Source: Gemmatimonadota bacterium (GTDB lineage: Bacteria > Gemmatimonadota > Gemmatimonadetes > Gemmatimonadales > Gemmatimonadaceae). From it: a stretch of 64,000 bases of DNA. Positions 42,348 to 51,053 of the stretch are shown here, piece after piece. How positions within the stretch are numbered: position 1 is the first letter of the stretch; every line of letters begins with the position of its first letter. The DNA is taken from NCBI GenBank assembly GCA_016704465.1, contig JADJAD010000010.1:186001-250000 (forward strand), in the 5' to 3' direction. The translations under genes were made by a program, and so were the position numbers. Below the pieces are notes generated by a model. It was not told the DNA's origin. It made no database searches and saw only the letters and a program-made list of their open reading frames with translations.

Positions 42348-43319
42348 ATGTCCTCCCCGACTCTCGAACAACTGCTTGAAGCCGGCGTACACTTCGGCCA
42401 CCAGACCCGCCGGTGGAACCCGAAGATGCGCCGGTTCATTTTTGCCGAGCGCAACGGCATTCACATCATCGACCTGCAGAAGACGCTGCGGCAGGTCGAG
42501 CTCGCGCAGAAGCTGGTGCGTGAGGTGATCCTGCGCGGCGACAACGTCCTCTTCGTCTGCACCAAGCGGCAGCTGGCCGCCATCGTGAAGGGCGAGGCCG
42601 AGCGCTGCGGCGCGATGCACGTCACCGAGCGCTGGCTCGGCGGGCTGCTCACCAACTTCCAGACGGTCAAGAAGCAGACGCGCAAGCTCAAGGAGCTGGA
42701 GGCCGGTTCCGAGACGGGTGGCGACTTCGAGAACTACACCAAGAAGGAACAGCTCCTCCTGACCCGTCAGCGCGACAAGCTGTCCAAGAACCTGTCGGGC
42801 ATCAAGAACATGGTGCGCCTCCCCGGGCTCCTGTTCATCGTCGATGCCAAGAAGGAGCGCATCGGCGTGTCCGAGGCCAACAAGCTCGGCCTGCCGATTG
42901 TCGCCATCTGCGATACCAATTCCGATCCTGACCTGATCTCTGTGCCCATCGCCGGCAACGACGACGCGATCCGCTCGGTCGAGCTGATCACGCGCATGAT
43001 TGCCGAGACCATCCTCGAGGCACGGCGCGAAGCGCCGGTGCGGTCGCACGAAGAGGACGCAGAGGAGAGCACCTACAGCTCCGATCGCGGACTCGAGCCG
43101 GCCGCCGCGGCGGGGAGCGAGGAAGATCGCCGCAAGCGCCGTCGCCCGCGCCGCCGGCGTGCCAAGCCCGAAGCCATCGCCGCACGCCTCAAGACGGGCG
43201 AGGGTGGGGCTGAAGGTGCCGAGGCGGCCGATGCCGACGGCGGCGATGCCCCCGACGCTCCAGACGCCGCGAATGGCGCCGACGCCGGCGATACCGGTGG
43301 AGACGACAGCGCGGAATAA
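42348..43319 (+). CDS. rpsB: 30S ribosomal protein S2 with long C-terminal extension
   Basis: 323 aa against the usual 230-260. The S2 core spans about residues 1-230: LLEAGVHFGHQTRRWNPKM, FAERNGIHIIDLQKTL, VLFVCTKRQ, TERWLGGLLTNFQTVKKQT, LPGLLFIVDAKKE, PIVAICDTNSDPD and AGNDDAIRSVELITRMIAE. The remaining ~85 residues are a basic block (RRKRRRPRRRRAKPE) followed by an Ala/Asp/Gly-rich acidic tail. S2 anchors S1 on the 30S subunit. It begins the rpsB-tsf-pyrH-frr cluster and is separated from tsf by a terminator-like hairpin. Confidence 0.96.
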   Translation: MSSPTLEQLLEAGVHFGHQTRRWNPKMRRFIFAERNGIHIIDLQKTLRQVELAQKLVREVILRGDNVLFVCTKRQLAAIVKGEAERCGAMHVTERWLGGLLTNFQTVKKQTRKLKELEAGSETGGDFENYTKKEQLLLTRQRDKLSKNLSGIKNMVRLPGLLFIVDAKKERIGVSEANKLGLPIVAICDTNSDPDLISVPIAGNDDAIRSVELITRMIAETILEARREAPVRSHEEDAEESTYSSDRGLEPAAAAGSEEDRRKRRRPRRRRAKPEAIAARLKTGEGGAEGAEAADADGGDAPDAPDAANGADAGDTGGDDSAE

Positions 43320-43413
43320 CCGACCCACGGTGCGGGCGCCCCAGCCGGCGCGCCCGTCCCGACGCCGAGCGAGGCCATGATGGACTCACTCGATCTCAGG
43401 CAGCACTGACCAG

Positions 43414-43443
43414 CGCCGCCGGCACCCGAGCCGGCGGCGTTTT
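43414..43443 (+). terminator. Rho-independent terminator between rpsB and tsf
   Basis: CGCCGCCGGC (43414-43423) pairs perfectly with GCCGGCGGCG (43430-43439) around ACCCGA and is followed by TTTT. It lies 95 bases past rpsB and 22 before tsf. In other bacteria a terminator here lowers tsf relative to rpsB; partial readthrough is expected because no strong tsf promoter is visible. Confidence 0.85.
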
Positions 43444-43464
43444 CACGAGCAGAAGGAACCGACC

Positions 43465-44361
43465 ATGAGCAAGGCAATCACGGCGAAGGACATCGCCGAC
43501 CTCCGGGCCCGGACGGGCGCGGGCATGATGGACTGCAAGAAGGCGCTGGAAGAGGGCGAGGGCGACGTCGAGAAGGCGATTGCCATCCTGCGCACCAAGG
43601 GAATCGCCAAGGCCGACAAGCGCGCCGGACGCGCGGCCTCCGAAGGGCGCATCGTCGCCGTGACCGGCGCCGACGGCAACAGCGTCGCCCTCGTCGAGGT
43701 CAACTCCGAGACCGACTTCGTGTCGCGCAACGACGAGTTTGGTGCGCTGGCCGAGTCGCTCGCCACGCAGGTGCACCAGGACGAGGCGATCGACCACGTC
43801 GTCCACGTCGCGGGCGAGGGGACCCTGTTCGCGCAGCCCTACCATGCCGACCAGTCCAAGACGGTCGAGGAAGCGGTCAAGGCGGCTTCGGCCAAGACCG
43901 GCGAGAACGTCGTCCTGCGTCGCTACGCGCGCTTCACCACCGCGGACGCGTTAGGCACGTACGTGCATTTCAACCACAAGGTGGCCGCCCTGGTCGAGGT
44001 CGTGGGCGCCGCAGGACCCGAGGTGGTCGCCCTCGCCCGTGAAGTCGCCGAGCACGTTGCGGCCGGGGTGCCACGCGTCCCGATCGCGGCCAGCCGTGCC
44101 GACGTCCCCGAGTCGCTCATCGCCGGTGAGCGCGCCATCTTCGAGGCGCAAGCCAAGGAAAGCGGCAAGCCGGACGCCATCGTGCAGAAGATGGTCGATG
44201 GCCGCATCAGCAAGTTCTTCGGCGAGATCGTGCTGACCGAGCAGCCGTGGGTCCGCGACGACTCCAAGACGATCCAGCAGCGGGTCGACGAGGTCGGCAA
44301 GTCGCTCGGCGCCACGCTGACCGTGCGCCGCTTCGTCCGCTTCCAGATGGGTGAGGAATAG
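43465..44361 (+). CDS. tsf: Elongation factor Ts
   Basis: 298 aa. The nucleotide exchange factor of EF-Tu. The UBA-like N-terminus reads KDIADLRARTGAGMMDCKKA (in part) and the core TDFVSRNDEFGALAESLA; a coiled-coil/C-terminal module with RFQMGE ends it. The ribosome-binding site AGAAGGAA precedes the ATG. pyrH begins on the base after its stop. Confidence 0.97.
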   Translation: MSKAITAKDIADLRARTGAGMMDCKKALEEGEGDVEKAIAILRTKGIAKADKRAGRAASEGRIVAVTGADGNSVALVEVNSETDFVSRNDEFGALAESLATQVHQDEAIDHVVHVAGEGTLFAQPYHADQSKTVEEAVKAASAKTGENVVLRRYARFTTADALGTYVHFNHKVAALVEVVGAAGPEVVALAREVAEHVAAGVPRVPIAASRADVPESLIAGERAIFEAQAKESGKPDAIVQKMVDGRISKFFGEIVLTEQPWVRDDSKTIQQRVDEVGKSLGATLTVRRFVRFQMGEE

Positions 44362-45087
44362 GTGACCGTGACCGACGCCCCGCAGGCCTACCGTCGCATC
44401 CTGCTCAAGCTCTCCGGCGAGGCACTCGCCGGGGACAAGGGCTCCGGGTTCGATTTCGTGCGCGTGAACCAGTTCGCGGACGAGATCAAGGGCGTGGTGG
44501 AAACCGGCGTGGGCGTCGGGCTCGTGATTGGTGGCGGCAACATGGTGCGGGGCACGCAGCTGGCGGCACTCGGCATGGATCGCGTCGCCGCCGACTACAT
44601 GGGCATGCTCGGGACGGTGATCAATGCGCTCGCCCTCCAGGACGTGCTGGAGAAGAAGTCGCTCGACACGCGCGTGATGACCGCCATTCGCATGGAGGAA
44701 CTGGCGGAACCGTATATTCGGCGGCGCGCCCTGCGCCACTTCGACAAGGGGCGCATCGTCATCTTTGCCGCCGGCACGGGAAATCCGTACTTTAGCACCG
44801 ACACCGCCGCCGCCCTGCGCGCGATCCAGATCAAGGCCGACGTCATTATCAAGGCCACCAGCGTCGATGGCGTCTACTCCGCAGATCCCAAGAAGGACCC
44901 CAGCGCCACGCGTTACGAACAGATCTCTTACCGCGACGTAATGCTCGAGGAGCTGGGGGTCATGGACCAGACGGCAGTGACGCTCTGCAAGGAGAACAAG
45001 CTGCCGCTGATTGTTCTCAACATTCACGAGCAAGGCGCGGTCGCGCGTGCGGTACGCGGCGAACGCGTAGGGACAATGGTTCGATGA
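44362..45087 (+). CDS. pyrH: Uridylate kinase
   Basis: 241 aa from GTG 44362. A hexameric UMP kinase of the amino-acid-kinase fold. RILLKLSGEALAGDKGSGFD (in part) is the phosphate loop, VGLVIGGGNMVRGTQLAALG (in part) the second glycine loop, FAAGTGNPYFSTDTAAALRA (in part) the UMP site, and VDGVYSADPKKDPSATRYE the ATP-side loop. It overlaps frr by ATGA. Confidence 0.97.
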   Translation: MTVTDAPQAYRRILLKLSGEALAGDKGSGFDFVRVNQFADEIKGVVETGVGVGLVIGGGNMVRGTQLAALGMDRVAADYMGMLGTVINALALQDVLEKKSLDTRVMTAIRMEELAEPYIRRRALRHFDKGRIVIFAAGTGNPYFSTDTAAALRAIQIKADVIIKATSVDGVYSADPKKDPSATRYEQISYRDVMLEELGVMDQTAVTLCKENKLPLIVLNIHEQGAVARAVRGERVGTMVR

Positions 45088-45638
45088 GCACGATCCAGGA
45101 CATCTTGAAGGACGCGGGCGCGCACATGGAAAAGGCGCTCGAGAACTCCCGCCACGAGTTCGGCTCCGTGCGCTCGGGCAAGGCAAATCCCACCATGCTC
45201 GATACCGTGCGGGTGGAGATGTACGGGTCGAACATGGCACTCAACCAGGTGGCGAACGTCAGCAGCCCCGAGCCGCGCCTCCTCGTCGTGACCCCGTTCG
45301 ACAAGGGCCAGGTCAAGGCGGTCGAGAAGGCGCTGCGTGAGTCCGACCTCGGGCTCGACCCGGCGATCCAGGGGGCGATCATTCGCATTCCCCTGCCGGC
45401 CATGAACGAGCAGCGACGCAAGGACCTGGTCAAGGTCGTGCACAAGCTCGCGGAAGAAGGGCGCATCGGCATTCGCCACGCGCGCACCGAGGCTCGCGAC
45501 CGGCTCAAGAAGCTCGAGGGCGTATCCGAGGACGACGTCAAGCACGCCGAGAAGGATGTGCAGAAGGTGCACGACGACTACATCGGCAAGATCGACGGGC
45601 TCGTGAAGTCGAAGGAAGCCGAGATCATGGAAGTGTGA
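45084..45638 (+). CDS. frr: Ribosome recycling factor
   Basis: 184 aa. Splits post-termination ribosomes with EF-G. HEFGSVRSGKANPTMLDTVR (in part), NVSSPEPRLLVVTPFDKGQV (in part), IRIPLPAMNEQRRKDLVKVV (in part) and the helical arm with GIRHARTEARD are diagnostic. cdsA follows 36 bases later; uppS, often found between them, is absent. Confidence 0.97.
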   Translation: MSTIQDILKDAGAHMEKALENSRHEFGSVRSGKANPTMLDTVRVEMYGSNMALNQVANVSSPEPRLLVVTPFDKGQVKAVEKALRESDLGLDPAIQGAIIRIPLPAMNEQRRKDLVKVVHKLAEEGRIGIRHARTEARDRLKKLEGVSEDDVKHAEKDVQKVHDDYIGKIDGLVKSKEAEIMEV

Positions 45639-45674
45639 TCGCCGCGCTCGGCGCGCGACTCGACCCTGCACGCC

Positions 45675-46532
45675 ATGGGTGAACTGGCACGCCGCGTCCT
45701 CGTGGCGCTCGTCGCGGCTCCCCTGGCCATCACGATGGTCTACGTGGGCGAGCTCCCGCTCGCCCTCTTCCTCGGCGTGGTGGGCGGCGTCGGCGCGTGG
45801 GAGCTGTACCGCATGGCCCGCCATGGCGGCGTCGAGGCGCTCGAGCCGCTGGGGATCATCCTGGCGGCCGCCTTCCCCCTGATCGCGCACGCGGACCGAC
45901 TCATGGTCCTGCGCAGCCCCGCCGCGCTCGGAGGGGTCGTGTTTGTCGCACTGCTGGGCGTGTCCATCTGGGCGCGCGGGACAGGCGGACGACCCTTGGA
46001 GTCGGTCGCCGTGACCGTGTTCGGTGCACTGTACGCCGGCGCGATGCTCGCCTTCGGCTACAGCTTGCGGCATCACCGGTTTGTCATCGACCCCGCGGCC
46101 GGCACCGCGCTCGTGATGTTCCCGGTCATTCTCACGTGGGCATCGGACATCGGGGCGTACTTCGTCGGACGTGCGTTCGGCAAGGCGAAGTTGATTCCCT
46201 CCATCAGCCCTGGAAAGACCCGGGCTGGGGCCGTCGGTGCGATCGTGCTGACCATGGGCATCGCACTGCTCTACAACTCGCAGGTGCTGCGTCCATGGGC
46301 GCAGCTGGCGCTGGCGCCGTGGACGGCGCTCGTCTTCGGGCTCCTGGTAAGTGTGGCCGCACAGATCGGCGACCTGGCCGAGTCGCTGCTGAAGCGCGAA
46401 GCCGGGGTCAAGGACTCCTCGCACCTGCTGCCCGGCCACGGAGGCATCCTCGACCGCCTGGATTCACTCTATTTCGTGCTCCCGGTCGCCTACCTGGTGC
46501 TCGGCCGCCTCGTGCTCGCTGCGCCCCAGTGA
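45675..46532 (+). CDS. cdsA: Phosphatidate cytidylyltransferase
   Basis: 285 aa, integral membrane with about seven to eight helices (VLVALVAAPLAITMVYVG, GVVFVALLGVSIWA, TVFGALYAGAMLAFGY, TALVMFPVILTWASDIGAYF in part). The CDP-alcohol signature region SDIGAYFVGRAFGKAKLIPS (in part) to ISPGKTRAGAVG and the C-terminal KDSSHLLPGHGGILDRLDSL (in part) are conserved. It makes CDP-diacylglycerol for phospholipids. Its stop overlaps dxr (GTGA). Confidence 0.95.
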   Translation: MGELARRVLVALVAAPLAITMVYVGELPLALFLGVVGGVGAWELYRMARHGGVEALEPLGIILAAAFPLIAHADRLMVLRSPAALGGVVFVALLGVSIWARGTGGRPLESVAVTVFGALYAGAMLAFGYSLRHHRFVIDPAAGTALVMFPVILTWASDIGAYFVGRAFGKAKLIPSISPGKTRAGAVGAIVLTMGIALLYNSQVLRPWAQLALAPWTALVFGLLVSVAAQIGDLAESLLKREAGVKDSSHLLPGHGGILDRLDSLYFVLPVAYLVLGRLVLAAPQ

Positions 46533-47668
46533 GCGCGCGCATCAGGAACGTTGCCGTGCTGGGATCCACCGGTTCGATCGGCCGGACGGCGCTTCGAGTC
46601 CTCCGCCGACATCCGGATCGCTTTCGAACCATCGTGCTCACCGCGCACTCCAACGGAGACGAACTCGCGGCCCAGGTGGCGACCGTCTCCCCGCGCTTCG
46701 TCGGGCTGGTGCAGAACGGTCACCGTGCCGCTGAGGGCTGGCATTTCGGGGTCGAGGCGCTCGTGGCCGGTGCGACCCATCCGGACGTCGACATCGTCAT
46801 CAACGCGATCGTTGGAGCGGCGGGACTCGACGCGACGCTGGCCGCGCTCGAAGCAGGAAAGCGGGTTGCCCTGGCGAACAAGGAGTCGCTTGTGGTGGCG
46901 GGGTCGCTGGTGGCCGCCGCCGCCGCTCGGGGCGGAGGAAGCATCATCCCCGTGGACAGCGAGCACTCCGCGATCCTGCAGTGCCTGTCGACCCGTCCCG
47001 GGGCGGAGGTCTCTCGCCTGATCATCACGGCGTCGGGGGGACCATTTCGCACCTGGCCGCTCGAGAAGGTCCGGACAGCCTCCCTTGCCGATGCGCTGAA
47101 CCATCCCACGTGGAGCATGGGCCGGAAGATCACCGTCGACAGCGCCACGTTGGCCAACAAGGCGCTCGAGGTGATTGAAGCCCACCACCTGTTCGGCATC
47201 CCGTTCGACCGGATCGAGGTCGTGGTGCATCCGCAGAGTATCGTGCACTCGATGGTGGAGTTCATCGACGGGAGCGTCATTGCGCAGCTGGGGGTCCCGT
47301 CGATGGAGCTGCCGATACTGTATGCGCTGACGCATCCGGAGCGAATTGTCGACGATGGGGTACCTCGGCTGGACCCGGTGGCCATGTCGCCGCTAACCTT
47401 CGAACCGGTGCGCCACGATGCCTTCCCGGCGCTCGCGCTGGGAGTCGGGGCTGGGCGTGCGGGCGGCGCGGCTCCGGCGGTGTTCAACGCGGCGAACGAG
47501 CAGGCGGTCGCGCTCTTTCTCGCAGGCAGTATCTCGTTCCACGACATTTCCTCTGCCATTGAGTCGGCGTTGCGCGCCCTTCGCGCCACGCCTGGAGAGG
47601 ATCGAGCGGCGCTGCTCGCGGCTGACGCGGCAGCGCGCCAACACGTCCAGGACCTGTTCGCATGCTGA
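46529..47668 (+). CDS. dxr: 1-deoxy-D-xylulose 5-phosphate reductoisomerase
   Basis: 379 aa from GTG 46529; the frame extends upstream only as a shadow of cdsA. VAVLGSTGSIGRTALRVLRR (in part) binds NADPH; ALANKESLVVAGSLV, PVDSEHSAILQCL and TASGGPF line the substrate site; NHPTWSMGRKITVDSATLAN (in part) is the flexible-loop motif, with MELPILYALTHPER. Second step of the MEP pathway, complementing dxs at 15.7 kb. It overlaps rseP by seven bases. Confidence 0.96.
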   Translation: MSARIRNVAVLGSTGSIGRTALRVLRRHPDRFRTIVLTAHSNGDELAAQVATVSPRFVGLVQNGHRAAEGWHFGVEALVAGATHPDVDIVINAIVGAAGLDATLAALEAGKRVALANKESLVVAGSLVAAAAARGGGSIIPVDSEHSAILQCLSTRPGAEVSRLIITASGGPFRTWPLEKVRTASLADALNHPTWSMGRKITVDSATLANKALEVIEAHHLFGIPFDRIEVVVHPQSIVHSMVEFIDGSVIAQLGVPSMELPILYALTHPERIVDDGVPRLDPVAMSPLTFEPVRHDAFPALALGVGAGRAGGAAPAVFNAANEQAVALFLAGSISFHDISSAIESALRALRATPGEDRAALLAADAAARQHVQDLFAC

Positions 47669-48885
47669 AGTTCTTAGCACCCCTGCTGGTGTTCGGGATC
47701 GTGGTCTTCGTCCACGAGTTGGGTCATTTTCTCGCGGCGAAGCTTACGCGTGTCTACGCCCCGGTCTTCGCCTTCGGCTGGGGGCCGCGGCTGATCGGCT
47801 TCCGCTGGGGCGAGACCGACTATCGCTGGTCGTGGTTCCCGATCGGCGGCTTCGTGGCGATGGCGACGAAGGACAGCGAGGCATTGTCGGCCATTGAAGG
47901 GGAGACCGACCTTGGCGACTCGAGTCCCTCCACCGCCGGTGCGGGGGGCGAGGATGGGGGCGAGCGGGAAGGGCATCGTCGCGGATGGAATCCGATCCCC
48001 TACGATCCGAACGCGTTGCGGCCGTTCGGCCCACACCCGGTGCCGAGCGAGCGCTGGATCGAATCGAAGACGCTCCCCGCGAAGATCTTCATCCTGTCGG
48101 CGGGGGTCATCATGAACGTGGTCCTGGCGCTCGGCGTCTCGACGGCGACCATCATGGGCTTCGGGCGCGGATACGTTCCGGCCGTCATCGACTCCGTGCT
48201 GTCCGGGCGACCGGCAGCCCTGGCGGGTTTGCAGAGCGGCGACAGCATCATCGCCATCGGTGACACGCCGATCGAGCGGTGGAACCAGGTGCTCGACAAG
48301 ATCACGGCGTCGCCGGGTCAGCCGCTGGCGATCGAGGTCGTGCGACCCTCGGGCGAGCGCGCCTCGCTGCAGATCACCCCGGCGCTGAGCGATGACGTCG
48401 ACCCGGTCACCGGTGCCCCGGTCAAGGTTGGTCGCATCGGCGCGGCGCCGCGGGGGACGGTGGCGCGAGAGGACGTCGGGTTCGGCGACGCGGTCGTGGC
48501 GGGATGGAACGTCACCTGGGTCATGGGCGGAGCGGTGGTGAAGGTTGTTGGGGGCCTCTTCTCGGGCGAGGTCTCGGTGAAGCAGCTTGGCGGTCCGATC
48601 GCGATTGCACGCACGTCGTTCCAGGCCGCGAAGAACGGGTGGGAGGATCTCCTGAGCCTGCTCGCCTTCCTCAGCATCAACGTGGCGGTGCTCAACATGC
48701 TGCCGATTCCGTTGCTGGATGGCGGCCAGATCCTGTTGCGCGTCGTGGAGAGTCTGAAGGGTGGGGAGTTCAGCATGCGCACGCAGGAGATGATCGCCCG
48801 CGTCGGCGTCATGGCGATCGCCTTGCTCTTCGCCCTCGTGATGTTCAATGACATCAAGGGTCTGGTGCAGCAGTTCTTCCTATGA
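47662..48885 (+). CDS. rseP: Site-2 membrane metalloprotease RseP
   Basis: 407 aa. VVFVHELGHFLAAKL in the first membrane helix holds the zinc-binding HExxH; the second ligand is the Asp of NMLPIPLLDGGQILL near the C-terminus. One PDZ domain lies between (PAVIDSVLSGRPAALAGLQS in part; GDSIIAIGDTPIERW). Residues ~70-110 form a Gly/Glu-rich loop. RseP-type proteases cut membrane anti-sigma factors and leftover signal peptides. Ends the cdsA-dxr-rseP block and overlaps the next gene by ATGA. Confidence 0.95.
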   Translation: MLKFLAPLLVFGIVVFVHELGHFLAAKLTRVYAPVFAFGWGPRLIGFRWGETDYRWSWFPIGGFVAMATKDSEALSAIEGETDLGDSSPSTAGAGGEDGGEREGHRRGWNPIPYDPNALRPFGPHPVPSERWIESKTLPAKIFILSAGVIMNVVLALGVSTATIMGFGRGYVPAVIDSVLSGRPAALAGLQSGDSIIAIGDTPIERWNQVLDKITASPGQPLAIEVVRPSGERASLQITPALSDDVDPVTGAPVKVGRIGAAPRGTVAREDVGFGDAVVAGWNVTWVMGGAVVKVVGGLFSGEVSVKQLGGPIAIARTSFQAAKNGWEDLLSLLAFLSINVAVLNMLPIPLLDGGQILLRVVESLKGGEFSMRTQEMIARVGVMAIALLFALVMFNDIKGLVQQFFL

Positions 48886-49277
48886 GGCGTCGATACCTGC
48901 TGGTCCTCGCCTGCCTGCTGCCCGCGCTCGCCGTCCCGGCACAGGCGCAACTCAAGGGCGTGCGATTCGAGGTGACGGCGGTCGGCGACACGACCCTCAC
49001 GTTCGACGCCGGGACGGAGCGGTGGATCCGTCGCGGGATCGAGGGGATTGCCGTGGATCCGGCCAAGCGCGATGTGCTGGTGGCGCGGCTCCGCGTGCTG
49101 CGCGTCGATCGGGCTGGTGAGGTGACGGCGATGGTGACCGGGCAGACAACCGCCGTCACCCGCGACCACGTGGTGCTGCTGCAGGAACTCCAGCCGGCAT
49201 GGTATCGCCGCCGCATGTTCTGGGGCGGGATGGTGCTCGGCGCAGCGTTAGGCGCGACGGCGGGCGCGCAGTTCTAG
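48882..49277 (+). CDS. Small exported protein of unknown function
   Basis: 131 aa, not recognised. A signal peptide is clear (MRRRYLLVLACLLPALA, cleavage near AQAQ). The middle ~85 residues alternate strands (VRFEVTAVGDTTLTFDAG, VTAMVTGQTTAVTRDHVVLL), and the end WGGMVLGAALGATAGAQF is a Gly/Ala-rich hydrophobic segment able to insert in a membrane. It overlaps rseP by ATGA, so it is probably co-expressed with the protease; a link to envelope stress is only a guess from position. It carries one CGTTAGGC at 49246. Confidence 0.8.
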   Translation: MRRRYLLVLACLLPALAVPAQAQLKGVRFEVTAVGDTTLTFDAGTERWIRRGIEGIAVDPAKRDVLVARLRVLRVDRAGEVTAMVTGQTTAVTRDHVVLLQELQPAWYRRRMFWGGMVLGAALGATAGAQF

Positions 49278-49305
49278 CGGTGCCTGCCCGACGGCCCGAC
49301 CCGGG

Positions 49306-50955
49306 TCAGTCGCGCTCGCAAATCATCCGAAACGTGAGCGATGTCGCGCGGTCGGCCGCCACGACGACGTTCTCGTTCGTGTAGCTGGCGCACAGCGGCT
49401 GTTGGGCCGTGACGCGGTACGAGCCCACCGGCACTACGACCGGCCCGTCGGAGGGGAGGGCCCCCGTGAGCGTGACGGTGCCATCGGCCGAGCTGACCGT
49501 ATATCGGGCCCCGCTCGCCACGTTGAGCAGGTTGATCGCGATCGAGCCGCAGGGGCGCGGCGCGAGGGTGACGGCATGCACCCCCCCCGCCCGTACCCGC
49601 ACGCGCTCCTCGACGGTGGCCCAGCTGCATCCGCTGGAGGCGGGAATCGACGCGCCGACGACGTACTCTCCCGGCGTGATCGAGTCGTTGCGCCACCCGC
49701 CGTCGGCGACGGCCTGGCCGTTGAAACTCACGCGCGCGTTTGACGGGGCAGAGACCGAGAGACGCCCGGTGGTAGTCGGCGGACGTGCCGCAGGGCGCGC
49801 GGCCTTTACGGGAGCCAGGGCGCTGTCGCCGACGCGTGCGGAATCTCCCGCACCTGCGTATCCGGCGCGCAAGGAGTCGGGCGCGGGCGTGGTCCCCTCC
49901 GATCCGGGCAGCATGGCGCCGCTCGCTGGATCGTTGGGTGCGGTGTCGGCGACCCCACCGGGCGGTCGAATCGCGAGCACGACCGCGGTCGCGATCATGG
50001 CCAGCACGACAACCGACCATGGCGCGACGCGTTTCCACCCGCGCGACGACCGGACCCGGGCAAGCGGTGTGACCAGCGTGGGGGTATCGGCCGGCGAGAG
50101 GAAGACGGCACGCGCGCCCGCCGTATTCGGAGCCGCGAGCACTGCGGACAGCTCGTCGGCCAGCTGCTCGCCAGTCGCCGGCCGGTCGTCGGGGTGCTTG
50201 GCGAGGCAGCGCAGGAGCAGCTGCTCGAACGCGGGCGAGATCGCGGGATTGAACCGGCGGGGGGCGGGCGGTGCCTCCTCCACGTGCTGGCGGGCGATTT
50301 CGTACCAGTCTTCCCCTTCGAACGGCAGGCGGCCGGTGACCGCACGGTACAGCGAGACGCCGAGCGAATAGATGTCGGCCCGGCCGTCGAGCGGCTTGGC
50401 ACGGGCCTGCTCGGGGGCGAAGTACTGCGGGGTCCCGACCACCATGTTCGTTCCGGTCTGGCCCACGTAGCCGGAGACGGCCCGCGCGATCCCGAAGTCG
50501 GCGACGACGGCGTTGCCATGGGAGTCGAACAGGATGTTGTCGACCTTGATGTCGCGATGGACGACCCCCTCCCGGTGCGCGAATCCCAGGGCGCGGGCGA
50601 CATCGATCCCGACGCGCACGACGAACTCCTCGGGCAGGAACGCTGACGCTTCGAGCTTGTCGGCGAGCCCGGTGGGGAGGTAGTCCATCGCGAAATACAC
50701 GGCGTCGCCGTCGCGACCAACCGCGTAGATGTTGACGATATTGGGGTGTCGGAGCTTGGCGGCGGTCGACGCTTCGCGGCGAAATCGCTCCTCGAAGGTC
50801 GGGTCACCGGCAAACTGCGGCTTCAGGACCTTGAGGGCGACCGGAATTTCGAGTTCCGGGTCGAATCCGCGGTAAACCCACGCAAATCCGCCGGATCCAG
50901 CCAGCGATTCGACTCGGTACTTGCCGAGTGATGCTCCGAGGTAGCGCTCAGGCAC
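49306..50955 (-). CDS. Membrane Ser/Thr protein kinase with C-terminal PEGA-like domains
   Basis: 549 aa. N-terminal kinase domain about 1-275: glycine loop LAGSGGFAWVYRG, VALKVLK lysine, catalytic HRDIKVDNILF, DFGIARAVSG, and YFAPEQARAKPLDGRADIYS (in part). A basic juxtamembrane stretch is followed by one helix (WSVVVLAMIATAVVLAI, about 315-331). The outside part has a Pro/Ala/Thr linker and repeated beta units (RLSVSAPSNARVSFNGQAVA in part; SITPGEYVVGASIP; GSIAINLLNVASGARYTVSS in part; VPVGSYRVTAQQ), matching PEGA-type surface domains. It probably senses outside cues and phosphorylates cytoplasmic targets. It diverges from rpsO. Confidence 0.93.
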   Translation of the reverse strand: MPERYLGASLGKYRVESLAGSGGFAWVYRGFDPELEIPVALKVLKPQFAGDPTFEERFRREASTAAKLRHPNIVNIYAVGRDGDAVYFAMDYLPTGLADKLEASAFLPEEFVVRVGIDVARALGFAHREGVVHRDIKVDNILFDSHGNAVVADFGIARAVSGYVGQTGTNMVVGTPQYFAPEQARAKPLDGRADIYSLGVSLYRAVTGRLPFEGEDWYEIARQHVEEAPPAPRRFNPAISPAFEQLLLRCLAKHPDDRPATGEQLADELSAVLAAPNTAGARAVFLSPADTPTLVTPLARVRSSRGWKRVAPWSVVVLAMIATAVVLAIRPPGGVADTAPNDPASGAMLPGSEGTTPAPDSLRAGYAGAGDSARVGDSALAPVKAARPAARPPTTTGRLSVSAPSNARVSFNGQAVADGGWRNDSITPGEYVVGASIPASSGCSWATVEERVRVRAGGVHAVTLAPRPCGSIAINLLNVASGARYTVSSADGTVTLTGALPSDGPVVVPVGSYRVTAQQPLCASYTNENVVVAADRATSLTFRMICERD

Positions 50956-50966
50956 TGAAGGACGCC

Positions 50967-50995
50967 TTTACAGTGATGGGCGCTTCGAGTAAGTT
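50967..50995 (+). promoter_or_regulatory. Candidate promoter of rpsO-pnp
   Basis: TTTACA (50967-50972) and TAAGTT (50990-50995) are 17 bases apart. The TAAGTT is shared with the infC and rpsA promoters. A leader of about 50 bases follows, ending in AT-rich GAATATATCAC before the ATG. Confidence 0.6.
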
Positions 50996-51053
50996 GAATG
51001 TCTGCAATAGACTTAGCGCACAAGCCTCGTTGTCCGCGTCGGGAATATATCAC

